The translations under genes and the position numbers were made by a program. This document shows, piece by piece, positions 55,212-64,000 of a DNA stretch of 64,000 bases. Numbering within the stretch: position 1 is the first letter of the stretch; every line of letters begins with the position of its first letter. The stretch comes from Acidobacteriaceae bacterium. GTDB taxonomy: Bacteria > Acidobacteriota > Terriglobia > Terriglobales > Acidobacteriaceae. Below the pieces are notes generated by a model that saw only the letters and a program-made list of their open reading frames with translations, was not told where the DNA came from and searched no databases. The stretch covers positions 26,856-90,855 of the forward strand of contig PLIO01000142.1 in the NCBI GenBank assembly GCA_003140075.1, read 5' to 3'.

Positions 55212-56495
55212 ATGAAGATTCTCTACGTTTCGCAGTATTTTCCGCCGGAGATGGGCGCACCCGCCGCTCGAGCGGCCGAGTTGTCGCGGCACTGGGCTGC
55301 CGCCGGGCACGAAGTCACCGTGCTCACGGGATTTCCCAATCATCCCACCGGTGTGGTGCCGCCCGAATACCGCCGCAAGTTTCGGCGTCTGGTAGCTCGC
55401 GAGCAAACAGACGGAGTAAATGTAATTCGCACTTGGCTGCTTCCTTTTCCCAACCGGAAAGCGTACGAGCGCATTTTGAACTACAGCTCGTTTTGTGCAT
55501 CGGCCGCGAGTACCGGTCTTTTCCTCGCGCGGCCTGACGTTGTGATTGCCACCTCACCGCAGCTGCTGGTCGCACTCTCCGGTTGGTGGCTGGCGCGGTG
55601 CAAGCGTGTGCCGTTCGTCTTCGAGGTCCGCGACCTCTGGCCCGAATCTCTGGCCGCAGTCGGCGTGGGCGACGCCAATTCGCTCTTGCACCGGACTCTG
55701 GCGGGAATTGCGGCCTTCTTGTACCGCCATTCCGATCGGATCGCGGTGGTTACCCCGGCTTTTGAAGACTACCTCGTCGAACACTGGCGCGTGCCTCGAG
55801 AAAAAATTTCCGTGATTGAGAACGGTGTCGAGACCAGCCTTTTCGCTCCCGAACCACTTACCGGAGACGCGGAAACCGGTTTGCGAAGGGAACTGGGCGT
55901 GGAAGGAAAGTTTGTCGTCTCCTACATCGGCACCATGGGAATGGCGCATGGGCTGGAAACAATCATCGCCGCTGCCCTGCAATTGCAGGATGCGAATCCT
56001 GAGATTGCTTTTCTGATCGTCGGGGAAGGCGCCGAAAAAGATCGCATCCTCTCACTAGCCCGCGAGCGCGGTCTCAACAATCTGCGTTTTATCGATCAGC
56101 AGCCCCGCGAAAGAATTCCTGCCTACATCCGCGCCTCCGATGTTTGCCTCGTTCTGCTCAAGAAAGCCGAGGTCTTCAAAACCGTGATCCCCACCAAGAT
56201 GCTGGAGTTCATGTCGTGCGCGCGCCCTGTAATCCTTGGAGTCGACGGTCAGGCCCGCAACATTTTGGAGGAAGCCCGTGGCGGGCTTGTGATCGAGCCC
56301 GAGAATTCGGTCGATCTGGTGAATGCGATTCGTTACTTGTCAGCTAATCCGCAAATTGCCCGCGAATTGGGAAAGAACGGCAGAGAGCACATCGTGCGCA
56401 AGTTTTCCCGCCGTCACACAGCGGAAAAATACATTCGCATGCTCGAACGCCTGTTGAATCTGCCGGCTCGGCGTGAAACAGAAATCGCCGCGTAA
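55212..56495 (+). CDS. wbuB: WbuB-family glycosyltransferase (GT4)
   Basis: About 427-aa GT4 enzyme with the WbuB pattern: ILYVSQYFPPEMGAPAARAAELSRHWAAAGHEVTVLTG, FEVRDLWPESLAAVG, and VSYIGTMGMAHGLETI, then IPTKMLEFMSCARPVILGVDG. WbuB in E. coli O26 transfers an L-fucosamine-type residue, so an aminosugar donor is possible. ATG 55212 preferred; a GTG at 55200 is open. Ends 18 bases from the convergent Wza-type gene. Confidence 0.87.
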   Translation: MKILYVSQYFPPEMGAPAARAAELSRHWAAAGHEVTVLTGFPNHPTGVVPPEYRRKFRRLVAREQTDGVNVIRTWLLPFPNRKAYERILNYSSFCASAASTGLFLARPDVVIATSPQLLVALSGWWLARCKRVPFVFEVRDLWPESLAAVGVGDANSLLHRTLAGIAAFLYRHSDRIAVVTPAFEDYLVEHWRVPREKISVIENGVETSLFAPEPLTGDAETGLRRELGVEGKFVVSYIGTMGMAHGLETIIAAALQLQDANPEIAFLIVGEGAEKDRILSLARERGLNNLRFIDQQPRERIPAYIRASDVCLVLLKKAEVFKTVIPTKMLEFMSCARPVILGVDGQARNILEEARGGLVIEPENSVDLVNAIRYLSANPQIARELGKNGREHIVRKFSRRHTAEKYIRMLERLLNLPARRETEIAA

Positions 56496-56513
56496 AATCG
56501 ACCTCCAGCTCAC

Positions 56514-57596
56514 CTACGGGTGGGCTGCCAGAATTGCCAATCCCGCGGTCGCGGATATCGCCGCGTTAATCCCCGTGTCGGCCGCCGATCGGACGCCGCT
56601 GAGCGGCACGAAGAGGATGTCATCGGCCTGCAGTGTTATGTCGGGAGCCTTTGCCTCCAGCATCTTCTTCAGCGGAATTCGTGTTTCGGTCATTCCCGCC
56701 GGGCTCTTGCGGATGATACGGATTCCCCCCAGCTTTGCCGTGTGATTTGTACCGCCCGCGAGCGCCAGCGCCTGCAGTACGGTCAGACTGCCGTTATCGA
56801 TCAGCAGCCCGGCCGGGCGTCCCACATCCCCCACCACATAAATGATCGGCGCCCGCGGTATCGTAATGGTGTCGCCAGGATTGATCTCGATATTATCTTG
56901 CAGATCGTCCGCCAGATTTCGCGGCAGGTTCACGGTGATCGGCGTAGTCTGCGTGTGTTGCCGGATGACACTTACTTTTCGTCCTGCCGCCGGAGTAAAG
57001 CCGCCCGCCGCCGAGATCATATCGTACAACCTGCGGTCCCCAGGTGCCGGGTAGATGCCGGGCCTGGTTACTTCGCCCAGAATCGTCACTCCCTGCGCTG
57101 CCGATTCGTCGATGAAGATCGTAACGTGAGCACTGCGGACAAAGCCGCGGTCATCGAGCCGCTTCTCGATCAACGCTTGCGCCTCTTCCACGGTGAGGTC
57201 GCTCACATGCACGTAGTCGATCAACGGAAGATAAATATCTCCCGAAGTGCCGACCCGCGCCTTGGTGGTCAGTTCCGGCACGTTATAGACGCTGACCTCA
57301 AGCAAGTCGCCGGCGCTGAGCCTGAGCAGAGAAGAACTGTCGGCGCCGGGCGTAACCACGCCGACGGAAGCCGCAGCGTCCGCAGCCTTCGGCGTGTCAG
57401 CGTTGTTGGGCACACTTCCGACGGCAGCTTGAGAGACCGGCTGCCCCGCCGGCAGTACGGGTACAGCCGTGGATGAGGCTGCCGTCGTCGCCGCTTGTTG
57501 TGCCGAGAGCTTGAACTCCGAACTGAAAAGCAATACGAGAGCGGCCGCGAGCAGGCTACCGCTCCGGGCAAAACTGAATCTGCCGAACTCCATCAC
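56514..57596 (-). CDS. Polysaccharide export protein (Wza-type, SLBB domains)
   Basis: 360-aa envelope protein: signal sequence (residues 10-30), Poly_export domain (LSAGDLLEVSVYNVPELTTKARVGTSGDIYLPLI), and two SLBB-type beta-grasp repeats (VTILGEVTRPGIYPAPGDRRLYDMISAAGG; YVVGDVGRPAGLLIDNGSLTVLQALALAGG). It should form the outer-membrane channel with the Wzc-type kinase. There is no lipobox cysteine, unlike E. coli Wza; the hydrophobic C-terminus (near 335-358) may span the membrane. Reverse strand, convergent with wbuB. Confidence 0.88.
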   Translation of the reverse strand: MMEFGRFSFARSGSLLAAALVLLFSSEFKLSAQQAATTAASSTAVPVLPAGQPVSQAAVGSVPNNADTPKAADAAASVGVVTPGADSSSLLRLSAGDLLEVSVYNVPELTTKARVGTSGDIYLPLIDYVHVSDLTVEEAQALIEKRLDDRGFVRSAHVTIFIDESAAQGVTILGEVTRPGIYPAPGDRRLYDMISAAGGFTPAAGRKVSVIRQHTQTTPITVNLPRNLADDLQDNIEINPGDTITIPRAPIIYVVGDVGRPAGLLIDNGSLTVLQALALAGGTNHTAKLGGIRIIRKSPAGMTETRIPLKKMLEAKAPDITLQADDILFVPLSGVRSAADTGINAAISATAGLAILAAHP

Positions 57597-57886
57597 GGAC
57601 CTCTGGTGGAAGAAGGATCGCTGAAAAGTTTAGCACAGCGCCCCGCTCCCATCGCATCGCTTTGTCGCTAGACGCCTTGTGTGTCTGAGTTTTCCACAGA
57701 TTTCTCGCCGGAGGCGATTGAAACTCATCCTTAGGGCTGCTAGATTCGCAGAAACTATAGAACGCAGACGAACGCAGACGGAATCTGTTAACTCACTACC
57801 GGGCAGCACCGCCGTGCTGCATACTTTAACCGTCGGATCAAGATCACTCGCACCGACGTTCGCATAACTGGCCGGAGGGGGGACAG

Positions 57887-59464
57887 TTGACAGTAGTCTT
57901 CTTTGCGATTTTCTTCCTGTCGCTACTGTTCTCGTTCATCCTGACCCGCTATGTGCGGGACGTTGCCTCCCGCCGCGGGTGGGTGGCGATTCCTTCGGAT
58001 GAGCGTCACCTGCACGCCAGTCCGCTGCCGCGCCTCGGTGGCGTGGCTATTTTCATTTCCTTTTCGCTGACCATGGTGGCGGCCGCGGTCCTCGGTTCCT
58101 ACCTGCCCCACCTGCACTCGGCGTTCTCCCTCAAGACCCTGCTCACCATCCTGGCGCCGGCGTCGGTTGTTTTCCTGCTTGGCGTCTATGACGACCTCTA
58201 CACCGTCGGCCCCTACGTCAAGTTCGCGGTGCAAGGTCTCGCTGCCACCATGTTGTTCATGGGTGGCCTTCGCATTCTCAACATCCCTGTATTATTCGGC
58301 GAGCACCAACTGCCCTGGTTTGTCGGCTTGCCCTTTACCATCCTGTGGGTCCTGGCCATCACCAACGCCTTCAACTTGATCGATGGCCTGGACGGCCTGG
58401 CCGCTGGTTCGGCATTGTTCTCCACGCTGGTCGCTTTCGTAGTCGCCCTGCTGAGCGGGTCTTCCCTCGTTACTGTGATGGCCATTGCTCTGGCGGGCGC
58501 CATCCTCGGCTTTCTGCGCTATAACTTCAATCCCGCAACCATCTTCCTGGGAGATTCCGGCAGCCTTTTCATCGGCTTCCTGCTCAGCGCGCTCGCTCTC
58601 GCAGGTGCGCAAAAAGCCCCCACCATCGTCGCCGTTGCCATTCCTGTCGTCTCCTTCGGCCTGCCGATTCTGGAGACCTCGCTTTCCATTCTCCGGCGCC
58701 TGGTCAGCGGCCGCCCGGTTTTTACCGCGGACCGCGAGCACATCCATCACAAACTGCTCCAGCACGGACTCACGCACCGCCAGGTCGTGATCGTGCTCTA
58801 CGGTGTCTCCGCCGTCTTCGCGCTCTTGAGTCTGTTCCTGCTTTGGCCCACAGGCAGCTCTTTGGGCCTGGTTCTCGCTGTTCTTGGAACCGGCATCTGG
58901 ATCGGCGTTCAACGCCTCGGTTATCTTGAGTTGGGCGAACTGGCTCGCGTCGCCCAGCGCACTTTCGAGCAGCGCCAGATCGTCATCAATAACCTCGCCA
59001 TCCGGCGAGCCACCCAGGAACTCAAAGCCGCTCGCGACTACGAACAGGTTTGCCGCGTGCTGGAGGCCGCCTTCGCTTCCAACGACTTCGATGGCTTCGA
59101 CGTTCGCTTCAAAGTCTTTCCCGGTGAAGCCCATCCGTTCGGCGCAGTCGATCCCGGCACGCCACCCCGGCATGGAGAAGTCCTGTTTCATTGGGGTAAG
59201 AGCAGGGGATCGAGGTCTCTTGATGGTCTTGCGGTTTGGACTCTTTCGCTCGACCTGGTCAGTTCCGCCAATCGCCACCGCGGTGCGCTCGTGGTTCACC
59301 GCTTGTATTCGCAGCGCCACCTGCAGCTCGACATCAATCTTCTGACCACGGGCTTCCCCACGGCTCTCGCCGACGCTCTGGATCGCACTCTTCAATACGG
59401 CGTCCAAGTCCTACAACACGCGGGTCAGGATAATCAGGGATTTGTCGCCGCCCAGGCCAGCTAA
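57887..59464 (+). CDS. WecA/TagO-type initiating sugar-phosphate transferase with extra C-terminal domain
   Basis: 525-aa polytopic enzyme that puts the first sugar phosphate on undecaprenyl phosphate. Core residues 1-340 are MraY/WecA-like: LGVYDDLYTVGPY (DD motif), AFNLIDGLDGLAAG (NxxD motif), IFLGDSGSLFIGF, and DREHIHHKLL near residue 282. About 175 residues follow after the last helix as a soluble region with a coiled segment (LAIRRATQELKAARDYEQVCRVLEAAF) and no named motif. TTG start behind a GGAGGGG ribosome site. It begins the repeat unit of the locus. Confidence 0.87.
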   Translation: MTVVFFAIFFLSLLFSFILTRYVRDVASRRGWVAIPSDERHLHASPLPRLGGVAIFISFSLTMVAAAVLGSYLPHLHSAFSLKTLLTILAPASVVFLLGVYDDLYTVGPYVKFAVQGLAATMLFMGGLRILNIPVLFGEHQLPWFVGLPFTILWVLAITNAFNLIDGLDGLAAGSALFSTLVAFVVALLSGSSLVTVMAIALAGAILGFLRYNFNPATIFLGDSGSLFIGFLLSALALAGAQKAPTIVAVAIPVVSFGLPILETSLSILRRLVSGRPVFTADREHIHHKLLQHGLTHRQVVIVLYGVSAVFALLSLFLLWPTGSSLGLVLAVLGTGIWIGVQRLGYLELGELARVAQRTFEQRQIVINNLAIRRATQELKAARDYEQVCRVLEAAFASNDFDGFDVRFKVFPGEAHPFGAVDPGTPPRHGEVLFHWGKSRGSRSLDGLAVWTLSLDLVSSANRHRGALVVHRLYSQRHLQLDINLLTTGFPTALADALDRTLQYGVQVLQHAGQDNQGFVAAQAS

Positions 59465-60215
59465 ACGCCTCACAACAAATGGAAAGGCCGCAACGAACGG
59501 GAAGAGCACGAGTTCACAGCCTGCGGAAAACCTCGATTCGCGGCGGTTTTGAAAGGGCGCGACTTCAGTCGCGCCGCAAAACCTAAAATTGACAGCCGCC
59601 CCGCAGCCGCGAAGCGGCGGCAGAATGCAGCCCACAGCCTGCCCTGAGCTCGTCGAAGGGGCGCAAGCCGTGGGTCAGGAAGCTGGAAAGGAGTAGCCCC
59701 GGAGGGGCGAAAGAGAAGTTCTCACACACTCAGCGCTGCGACAAAGCGAATATATCCGCGCTTTGGCGCCTGAGCCGTAGAGGCCAGGCGCAGCAGGCAC
59801 ACGCCCAATTACCACCCAGGCGCGCCGCAAAGAGTTAGGGGGGAAGGCTGACGGTTAAAGCTTTGCGCTAACGTAAGAGTTGATTTCGCAATTCAGGCAA
59901 ACTTCTTCAAAAGCCGGTGCTGTCCACTGCATGATTTCCCCCAGTATCAAGGCATTTGCTGCCTCGAACATGAAATCAGTTTAAACCAGCACTCGTCCCG
60001 GATCAATAGCCCAAGCGAAAAAATCTATCGCCCAACGAATGGTTGCAATTTCTTGCATACTCCCGCCATGCGATCCAATCCTCGCAAAAGGCGGACTTTG
60101 CCTCAAGAAACGTTTTCCACAACCCGGAACCACTCCCGCTACTTCTTCATCCCGCCATCCCTATTTACCTTAGGACACCTCATTTTCCTGCGGGATTACT
60201 GAAGGATCGCAAGCA
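59465..60215. other. Long intergenic region with dispersed palindromes
   Basis: About 750 bases without a supported gene. The first part is repetitive: GAAAACCTCGATTC (59526), a perfect palindrome (59556-59575) and GCCCC-GGA-GGGGC (59696-59708). The second half, up to the GAF gene, is less structured, with an A/T-rich segment near 59990-60060 that could hold the promoter of the GAF gene. No RNA gene recognised. Confidence 0.5.
59526..59708. repeat. Palindromic intergenic repeat block
   Basis: Contains GGCGCGAC-TTCA-GTCGCGCC (59556-59575) and GCCCC-GGA-GGGGC (59696-59708), with GAAAACCTCGATTC at 59526-59539 that is shared with the block at 43274. The TTCA loop is also shared. Confidence 0.55.
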
Positions 60216-61088
60216 ATGTTTAGCAAGACTGTTTACGGCACCACGTTCAAAGACGTAAATTTCGTTCCGCTTCAGTCCGCCACGTTTTGCATCCAGTGCG
60301 AACTGATCGGCACCAATAGCAGGCCCTTTTGCCTCGCCTGTGGCAATACGTCCCTGCTCAGCCTCTCGCGCGTTCTGGGCGGGTCGCTGCGCCATCAGCA
60401 GACCGCACATCTCATCACCGATTCCGAGCTCGACAGCCTCGTCCGCGACCTGCTGCGCACTGTCCCCGACCCACAGATCCGGGACAGAGAATCTCTGAAC
60501 GTTGCCGACTTTCAGACGCGCCAGCCCTCGAGTGTTCTCCGCAGCCAGCTTCGCGTAGCCAACGCCGCCCATCCCGTCTCCGGTTTTCGCGCCGTGCACC
60601 CGGGCGAGGAAGTCGAGATTCACTCCGCCGAACTCGACCTCGAACCTGCCATTAGCGCCATCACCGAGCGCGCCCAGCATCTTACCGGCGCCACCGGTGC
60701 AGCCATCGCCCTGCGCGCCGGCGAAGAGATCGTCTGCCGCGCCCGTGCCGGCCGCACCGCTCCCGACCTCGGCGTGCGCCTGCAAACCGACGCCGGCATC
60801 TCCGCCGAAGCCGTTCGCACCGGCGAAGTCATGCTCTGCCACGATGCCGAGCGCAACCCGCGCGTCGACCTCGCCAGCTGCCGCCGCCTCGGAGTCCGCT
60901 CCATCCTGGTCTCTCCGCTGCGCTACTATCGCCGCACCCTCGGCGTCTTCGAAGTGCTCTCCTCATCTCCCAGCGCCTTCGACGAAAAAGACGTCGCCAC
61001 CATGCAACTCCTCTCCAGCATGATGGTCGCCGCCATCTCGCGTATCTCCAGCCTGCACCAGTCCCGCGCCGCACGCATGGCCGGATAA
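60216..61088 (+). CDS. GAF-domain protein with zinc-ribbon-like N-terminus
   Basis: 290-aa cytoplasmic sensor-like protein. N-terminal Cys set Cys25-x2-Cys28 ... Cys39-x2-Cys42 (CIQCELIGTNSRPFCLACG) looks like a small zinc ribbon. Residues about 145-275 form a GAF domain (AERAQHLTGATGAAIALRAGEEIVCRARAG..., VRSILVSPLRYYRRTLGVFEVLSS). There is no catalytic output domain, so it may bind a ligand or partner. No RBS of note; ATG start. Confidence 0.75.
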   Translation: MFSKTVYGTTFKDVNFVPLQSATFCIQCELIGTNSRPFCLACGNTSLLSLSRVLGGSLRHQQTAHLITDSELDSLVRDLLRTVPDPQIRDRESLNVADFQTRQPSSVLRSQLRVANAAHPVSGFRAVHPGEEVEIHSAELDLEPAISAITERAQHLTGATGAAIALRAGEEIVCRARAGRTAPDLGVRLQTDAGISAEAVRTGEVMLCHDAERNPRVDLASCRRLGVRSILVSPLRYYRRTLGVFEVLSSSPSAFDEKDVATMQLLSSMMVAAISRISSLHQSRAARMAG

Positions 61089-61145
61089 AGCGGCGCCCCG
61101 AATGTGGCCCTCCGCCAAGTTGGGTCGCTACGTGGCTAGCCGCAA

Positions 61146-62366
61146 TCATTGCCCGTGATGCGAGACGCAGCCATTAGTGACACCCTCCATGTCCTGCTCA
61201 ATCGCCTGCCATCCGTAGGTGACCCCGTAGTTTGACGGCGGGATGCCGCTGCCCACTTCCTCTGCGTTCCCGCAGCCCGACACGCCGTTGATAGTTAGCC
61301 CCTCGTATTGCGACGAACTCGTGAACTGGGCGAAGAACAGCTGCGCCTCGGGCGAGGAATTGTTCATCGCTCCGTTATCGACGACGCTCGAACACAGCCA
61401 GCCCGTGATGTTCGTACTGGGGTAGCTGAAGGTTCCGATGTTGCCGTCCACAATGCTCATCGCCCTCCAGTTGTTACCCTCGGTTTCGTTTGTGTCGTAG
61501 GGACCGCCGCAGTTGTTGTCCCCAGCCCAGCCGCGCACGGAGCCCAGCCCGTCGCCGCTGTACTGAACATTCTGATACCAACTAGGAGGGCTATTGAAAG
61601 TGTTGCACCCGAGCTGGCCGGAAGGGCAGACCTCAGTTGGCGCAGGGATTACCCCGTTGTTGTAGTAGCAGCCCTGCGCGATGTCGCTCAAGGAAGGGGA
61701 CGAGAGCAGTGAGAGCTTGTCGATATAGTTTTGATTTTGCCCGGTGCCCGAGCCGGCCCCGTACCACGCCATCGGAAAAACCGCTGCGGCTCCTCCGGCA
61801 CTTTCTCCCTGCACGCACATACCTCCTTTGCTCCACAGGGGCGGATTCGTGCCCGACCCGAATCTTATGTACGCGAGGAAGGTTGCTGGGCGGCATGCTG
61901 CATCGCCCACGCTTCCGCCGCTGCCGCTGGTTGGATCTTCCCATCCGTCGGCCGGATTCCCATTGTAGGTCGTGTCCCAGGCCGTCTGCACGACCTCGTA
62001 GTGGGCTGAGTAGTCGCCCGCGTAATCCTTGATGCTGTGGCACGTCTCATAAGTGCAAGTGGACGTGTCTTCGCTTCCCGTCGGGGTGGTACCGTCGCCG
62101 TCGCTGAAAAACACGATAGTCCCCTCCGGCGACGTTGGGCCCTCATATGCATAAGTCATCCCCAGCGACGCGACTCCGCTCGCAGCCGCACAGTTCACTA
62201 TCGCGTGGCTGCAAGTTACTCCGCTGCCCGATATCCACTGGTCGCCCGAACAGGTTCCAGGCCCGACGTTTGTAACCGTTCCAATGGGCAGCGGGCCGGA
62301 CTGGGCGCTCGCCGAGATCACCAATCCCCATGCGAAGAAAATCAGGACCACAAACCGTTTGCTCAT
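61146..62366 (-). CDS. Secreted alpha/beta-hydrolase-like protein
   Basis: 406-aa exported protein of uncertain activity. Signal peptide with hydrophobic core FVVLIFFAWGLVISASA. The GESAGG block (Ser189) fits a nucleophile elbow GxSxG and is followed by AAAVFPMAWYG; the C-terminal GCVSHHGQ could supply the catalytic His, and Asp residues are abundant before it. Many Cys residues suggest disulfide bonds. An esterase on plant or microbial polymers is possible; no family name is certain. Convergent with the GAF gene. Confidence 0.6.
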   Translation of the reverse strand: MSKRFVVLIFFAWGLVISASAQSGPLPIGTVTNVGPGTCSGDQWISGSGVTCSHAIVNCAAASGVASLGMTYAYEGPTSPEGTIVFFSDGDGTTPTGSEDTSTCTYETCHSIKDYAGDYSAHYEVVQTAWDTTYNGNPADGWEDPTSGSGGSVGDAACRPATFLAYIRFGSGTNPPLWSKGGMCVQGESAGGAAAVFPMAWYGAGSGTGQNQNYIDKLSLLSSPSLSDIAQGCYYNNGVIPAPTEVCPSGQLGCNTFNSPPSWYQNVQYSGDGLGSVRGWAGDNNCGGPYDTNETEGNNWRAMSIVDGNIGTFSYPSTNITGWLCSSVVDNGAMNNSSPEAQLFFAQFTSSSQYEGLTINGVSGCGNAEEVGSGIPPSNYGVTYGWQAIEQDMEGVTNGCVSHHGQ

Positions 62367-62592
62367 AACCCAAGCTCCTCTTTGATTTCTCGGGGCTGGG
62401 CTGGAGACGTCCGCCCCAAGGTCCGCGAGTATACCCGTTCCAGCCGCCTTGCGGCCAAAATCGTAATCCTGTTATGAAAAACGAACAGCCTCGAATATGC
62501 TGGAAATAGGCCGTGGTTAGTGGTAACGTGTTTGACCGGTCGCGTCCGACGGACGTATCGCCCGGCGCAAGGCGGCCTTTGAGAAGACAGGT

Positions 62593-64000
62593 ATGGCTAA
62601 GTCGAGCCGAATCGCACGCGGACTATTCCTCCTCCTCTGCGTCCTCGCACTTCGGGTGCCTAGCCTGGCCCAGTTTGAGGCGCGCGGACAGTTTCTAGCC
62701 CAGTCAGGCTCGGGCCCTGTATCAGTCGCCGTTGGAGACTTTAACCACGATGGCATACTCGATCTGGCTGTTGTTTCCGACTGCTGCGCTGGGACCGGAG
62801 TGGCAATTCTCATGGGTAGAGGTGACGGGACGTTTGATCCAGCTGTGGTGTACGCCGCCGGGGATCAGCCTTTCTCTGTTGTAGCTGCCGACTTCAACCA
62901 CGACGGCAATCTTGACCTGGCGGTGGCCAACTCGCTCAGCCCCTACCTCACGATTCTGCTGGGAAACGGCGACGGAACCTTCCGCTACGGTCCGCAGAGC
63001 CCGAAGACCCCGGCATACGAAAACTACGTCACTGTCGGCGACTTCAACAACGATGGCACCCCCGACCTTCTGGCGCTTTCACTTAGTAACCCATGCAAAT
63101 GCATCAGCGTCCTGATTGGCAACGGGGACGGGACGTTCCAGGAGGCAATAAACACCGAAACGTCCTTTGGAGTGCAAACCTTGGGAGTGGGGGACTTTAA
63201 CGGCGACGGCAAGCTGGATCTGGCGACCGCGGGAACCGTCGGAGCCTCCAGCGCCGTCAACATCCTGCTGGGCAACGGGGATGGCTCGTTCAGCTATGGC
63301 GCCAGTTATCCCGGCACGGAGGTAGAGCCGCAGGCAATTGCGGTTGCCGATTTCAACCACGACAACCGGCTGGACTTCGCCGTGGCCGCCCTCTTCGGGG
63401 GGATAACCGTTTTCCTCGGCAATGGCGACGGTACATTTCGGCCGGAGCCGGAATACCGTGTGACCGCTCCGGGTTGGGTGGCAGCGGCCGACCTGACCGG
63501 CGACGGCAACGTCGACCTCGTGGTCGCGAACAATGAGTCGACATTAGGCAACGCCGGAGTGACAGTGCTGATGGGCGAGGGCGACGGCACCTTCCACTCG
63601 GCTAAATACTACCCCTGCGCCAATGAAACCTATTACGTGGCCGCGGGAGATTTCAATGGCGATCGGAAGCCCGATTTGGTCGTCGCGAATTACGGCGGGG
63701 ACAACGTTTCGATCCTGTTCAACACAGGTGCCGTCGCCTTCTCGCCCACGATGCCGCTGAATTTCAAAAAGCAGGCGGTGGGTACCAAAAGCAACCCGCA
63801 GGCCGTCACCCTCACAAATACGGGCACCACTGCGCTGAGAATCGCGTCGATGAAAGCCAGCTCCGAATTCGGCGTGGCCTCGACCTGCGGCGCAAGAGTT
63901 GCGCCGGGAGCGGTGTGTACCATCAGCGCGACGTTCTCACCGACCAAGCAAGGCGCAGCACAGGGCACCATCACCATCATCGACAGCGCGTCAACCAAGC
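62593..64000 (+). CDS. Secreted FG-GAP/VCBS repeat protein, partial
   Basis: Incomplete gene, 469 residues seen, cut by the window end. Signal peptide (residues 10-27, AQ cleavage) followed by at least seven FG-GAP-type repeats, each with the calcium-binding DFNxDGxxDLxVxN-like motif and a LLGNGDGTF block (for example DFNHDGNLDLAVAN, DFNGDGKLDLATAG). From about residue 385 a new domain starts (LNFKKQAVGTKSNPQAVTLTNTGTTAL) like the anchor-D/ASH domains of surface proteins. ATG at 62593. Role likely adhesion or cell-surface display (inference). Confidence 0.85.
   Translation, partial: MAKSSRIARGLFLLLCVLALRVPSLAQFEARGQFLAQSGSGPVSVAVGDFNHDGILDLAVVSDCCAGTGVAILMGRGDGTFDPAVVYAAGDQPFSVVAADFNHDGNLDLAVANSLSPYLTILLGNGDGTFRYGPQSPKTPAYENYVTVGDFNNDGTPDLLALSLSNPCKCISVLIGNGDGTFQEAINTETSFGVQTLGVGDFNGDGKLDLATAGTVGASSAVNILLGNGDGSFSYGASYPGTEVEPQAIAVADFNHDNRLDFAVAALFGGITVFLGNGDGTFRPEPEYRVTAPGWVAAADLTGDGNVDLVVANNESTLGNAGVTVLMGEGDGTFHSAKYYPCANETYYVAAGDFNGDRKPDLVVANYGGDNVSILFNTGAVAFSPTMPLNFKKQAVGTKSNPQAVTLTNTGTTALRIASMKASSEFGVASTCGARVAPGAVCTISATFSPTKQGAAQGTITIIDSASTK

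Noticed and set aside
12657-57000. Exosortase/PEP-CTERM system
   Set aside because: The locus resembles exosortase-linked EPS clusters (AsnB, FemAB-like, deacetylase, Wzc/Wza), but no exosortase-like membrane protein and no PEP-CTERM tail were found.
58292-59407. 371-codon open frame on the reverse strand
   Set aside because: Antisense to the WecA-type transferase; composition is typical of a shadow frame.
1-64000. CRISPR arrays, tRNA and rRNA genes
   Set aside because: No regularly spaced direct repeats of CRISPR length, no cloverleaf or rRNA-like segments were noticed on either strand.

Overview
The window is GC-rich bacterial DNA with dense coding, many genes overlapping by 1-4 bases, and almost all of it (about 4.6-59.5 kb) devoted to making, modifying and exporting a surface polysaccharide or glycan. 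The mix of gene families (Flp-type pilin, TonB-family protein, FecR-like surface protein, FG-GAP repeat protein with anchor-D/ASH-like domain, EPS locus with AsnB-type amidotransferases, palindromic intergenic repeats) suggests an Acidobacteriota-like soil bacterium. This is an inference from style and family content; no marker gene (rRNA, ribosomal protein) is present to prove it.

Layout. 0-4.2 kb: an Flp pilin, a probably frameshifted secreted protein, an M48-type metallopeptidase and a TonB-family protein. 4.6-12.7 kb: nucleotide-sugar dehydrogenase (WbpA type), YdcF-like protein, FecR-like membrane protein, O-antigen ligase/polymerase, a TPR protein and a Wzc-type chain-length regulator/tyrosine kinase. 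13.0-23.6 kb: a tightly overlapped operon for a pseudaminic-acid-type nonulosonate: PseB, PseC, a Gfo/Idh oxidoreductase, two CMP-sugar cytidylyltransferases, an SDR, a putative GT-B transferase, a fused PseG-PseH, a WbqC-like protein and PseI. 23.7-32 kb: methyltransferases, an acyltransferase, three GT4 glycosyltransferases and a Wzx-type flippase. 32-36.6 kb: an unusual four-gene acyl-supply-like module (DRE-TIM aldolase, AMP-forming ligase, cyclase-family hydrolase, acyl carrier protein). 36.7-56.5 kb: more glycosyltransferases, GNAT acyltransferase, polysaccharide deacetylase, two AsnB-type amidotransferases, an alpha/alpha-toroid protein, a formyltransferase, a heparinase II/III-like protein, a two-domain oxidoreductase and a WbuB-type GT4, interrupted by a reverse-strand YcaQ-like gene and a methyltransferase. 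56.5-59.5 kb: the Wza-type export protein and a WecA-type initiating transferase with an extra C-terminal domain. 59.5-64 kb: a repeat-rich gap, a GAF protein with a zinc-ribbon-like N-terminus, a secreted serine-hydrolase-like protein and the first part of an FG-GAP repeat protein cut by the window end.

How the genes may work together (inference): WecA-type transferase starts a repeat unit on undecaprenyl phosphate; at least seven glycosyltransferases extend it using uronic acid (WbpA), possibly amidated by the AsnB proteins, and CMP-pseudaminic-acid-like sugar; acyl, formyl and methyl groups are added; Wzx flips it, the O-antigen-ligase-like protein polymerises or ligates it, and Wzc/Wza control length and export. 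The most noteworthy items are the PseG-PseH fusion in an otherwise complete pathway with a duplicated cytidylyltransferase step, the aldolase/ligase/cyclase/ACP module, and several short repeat arrays lying on gene starts.
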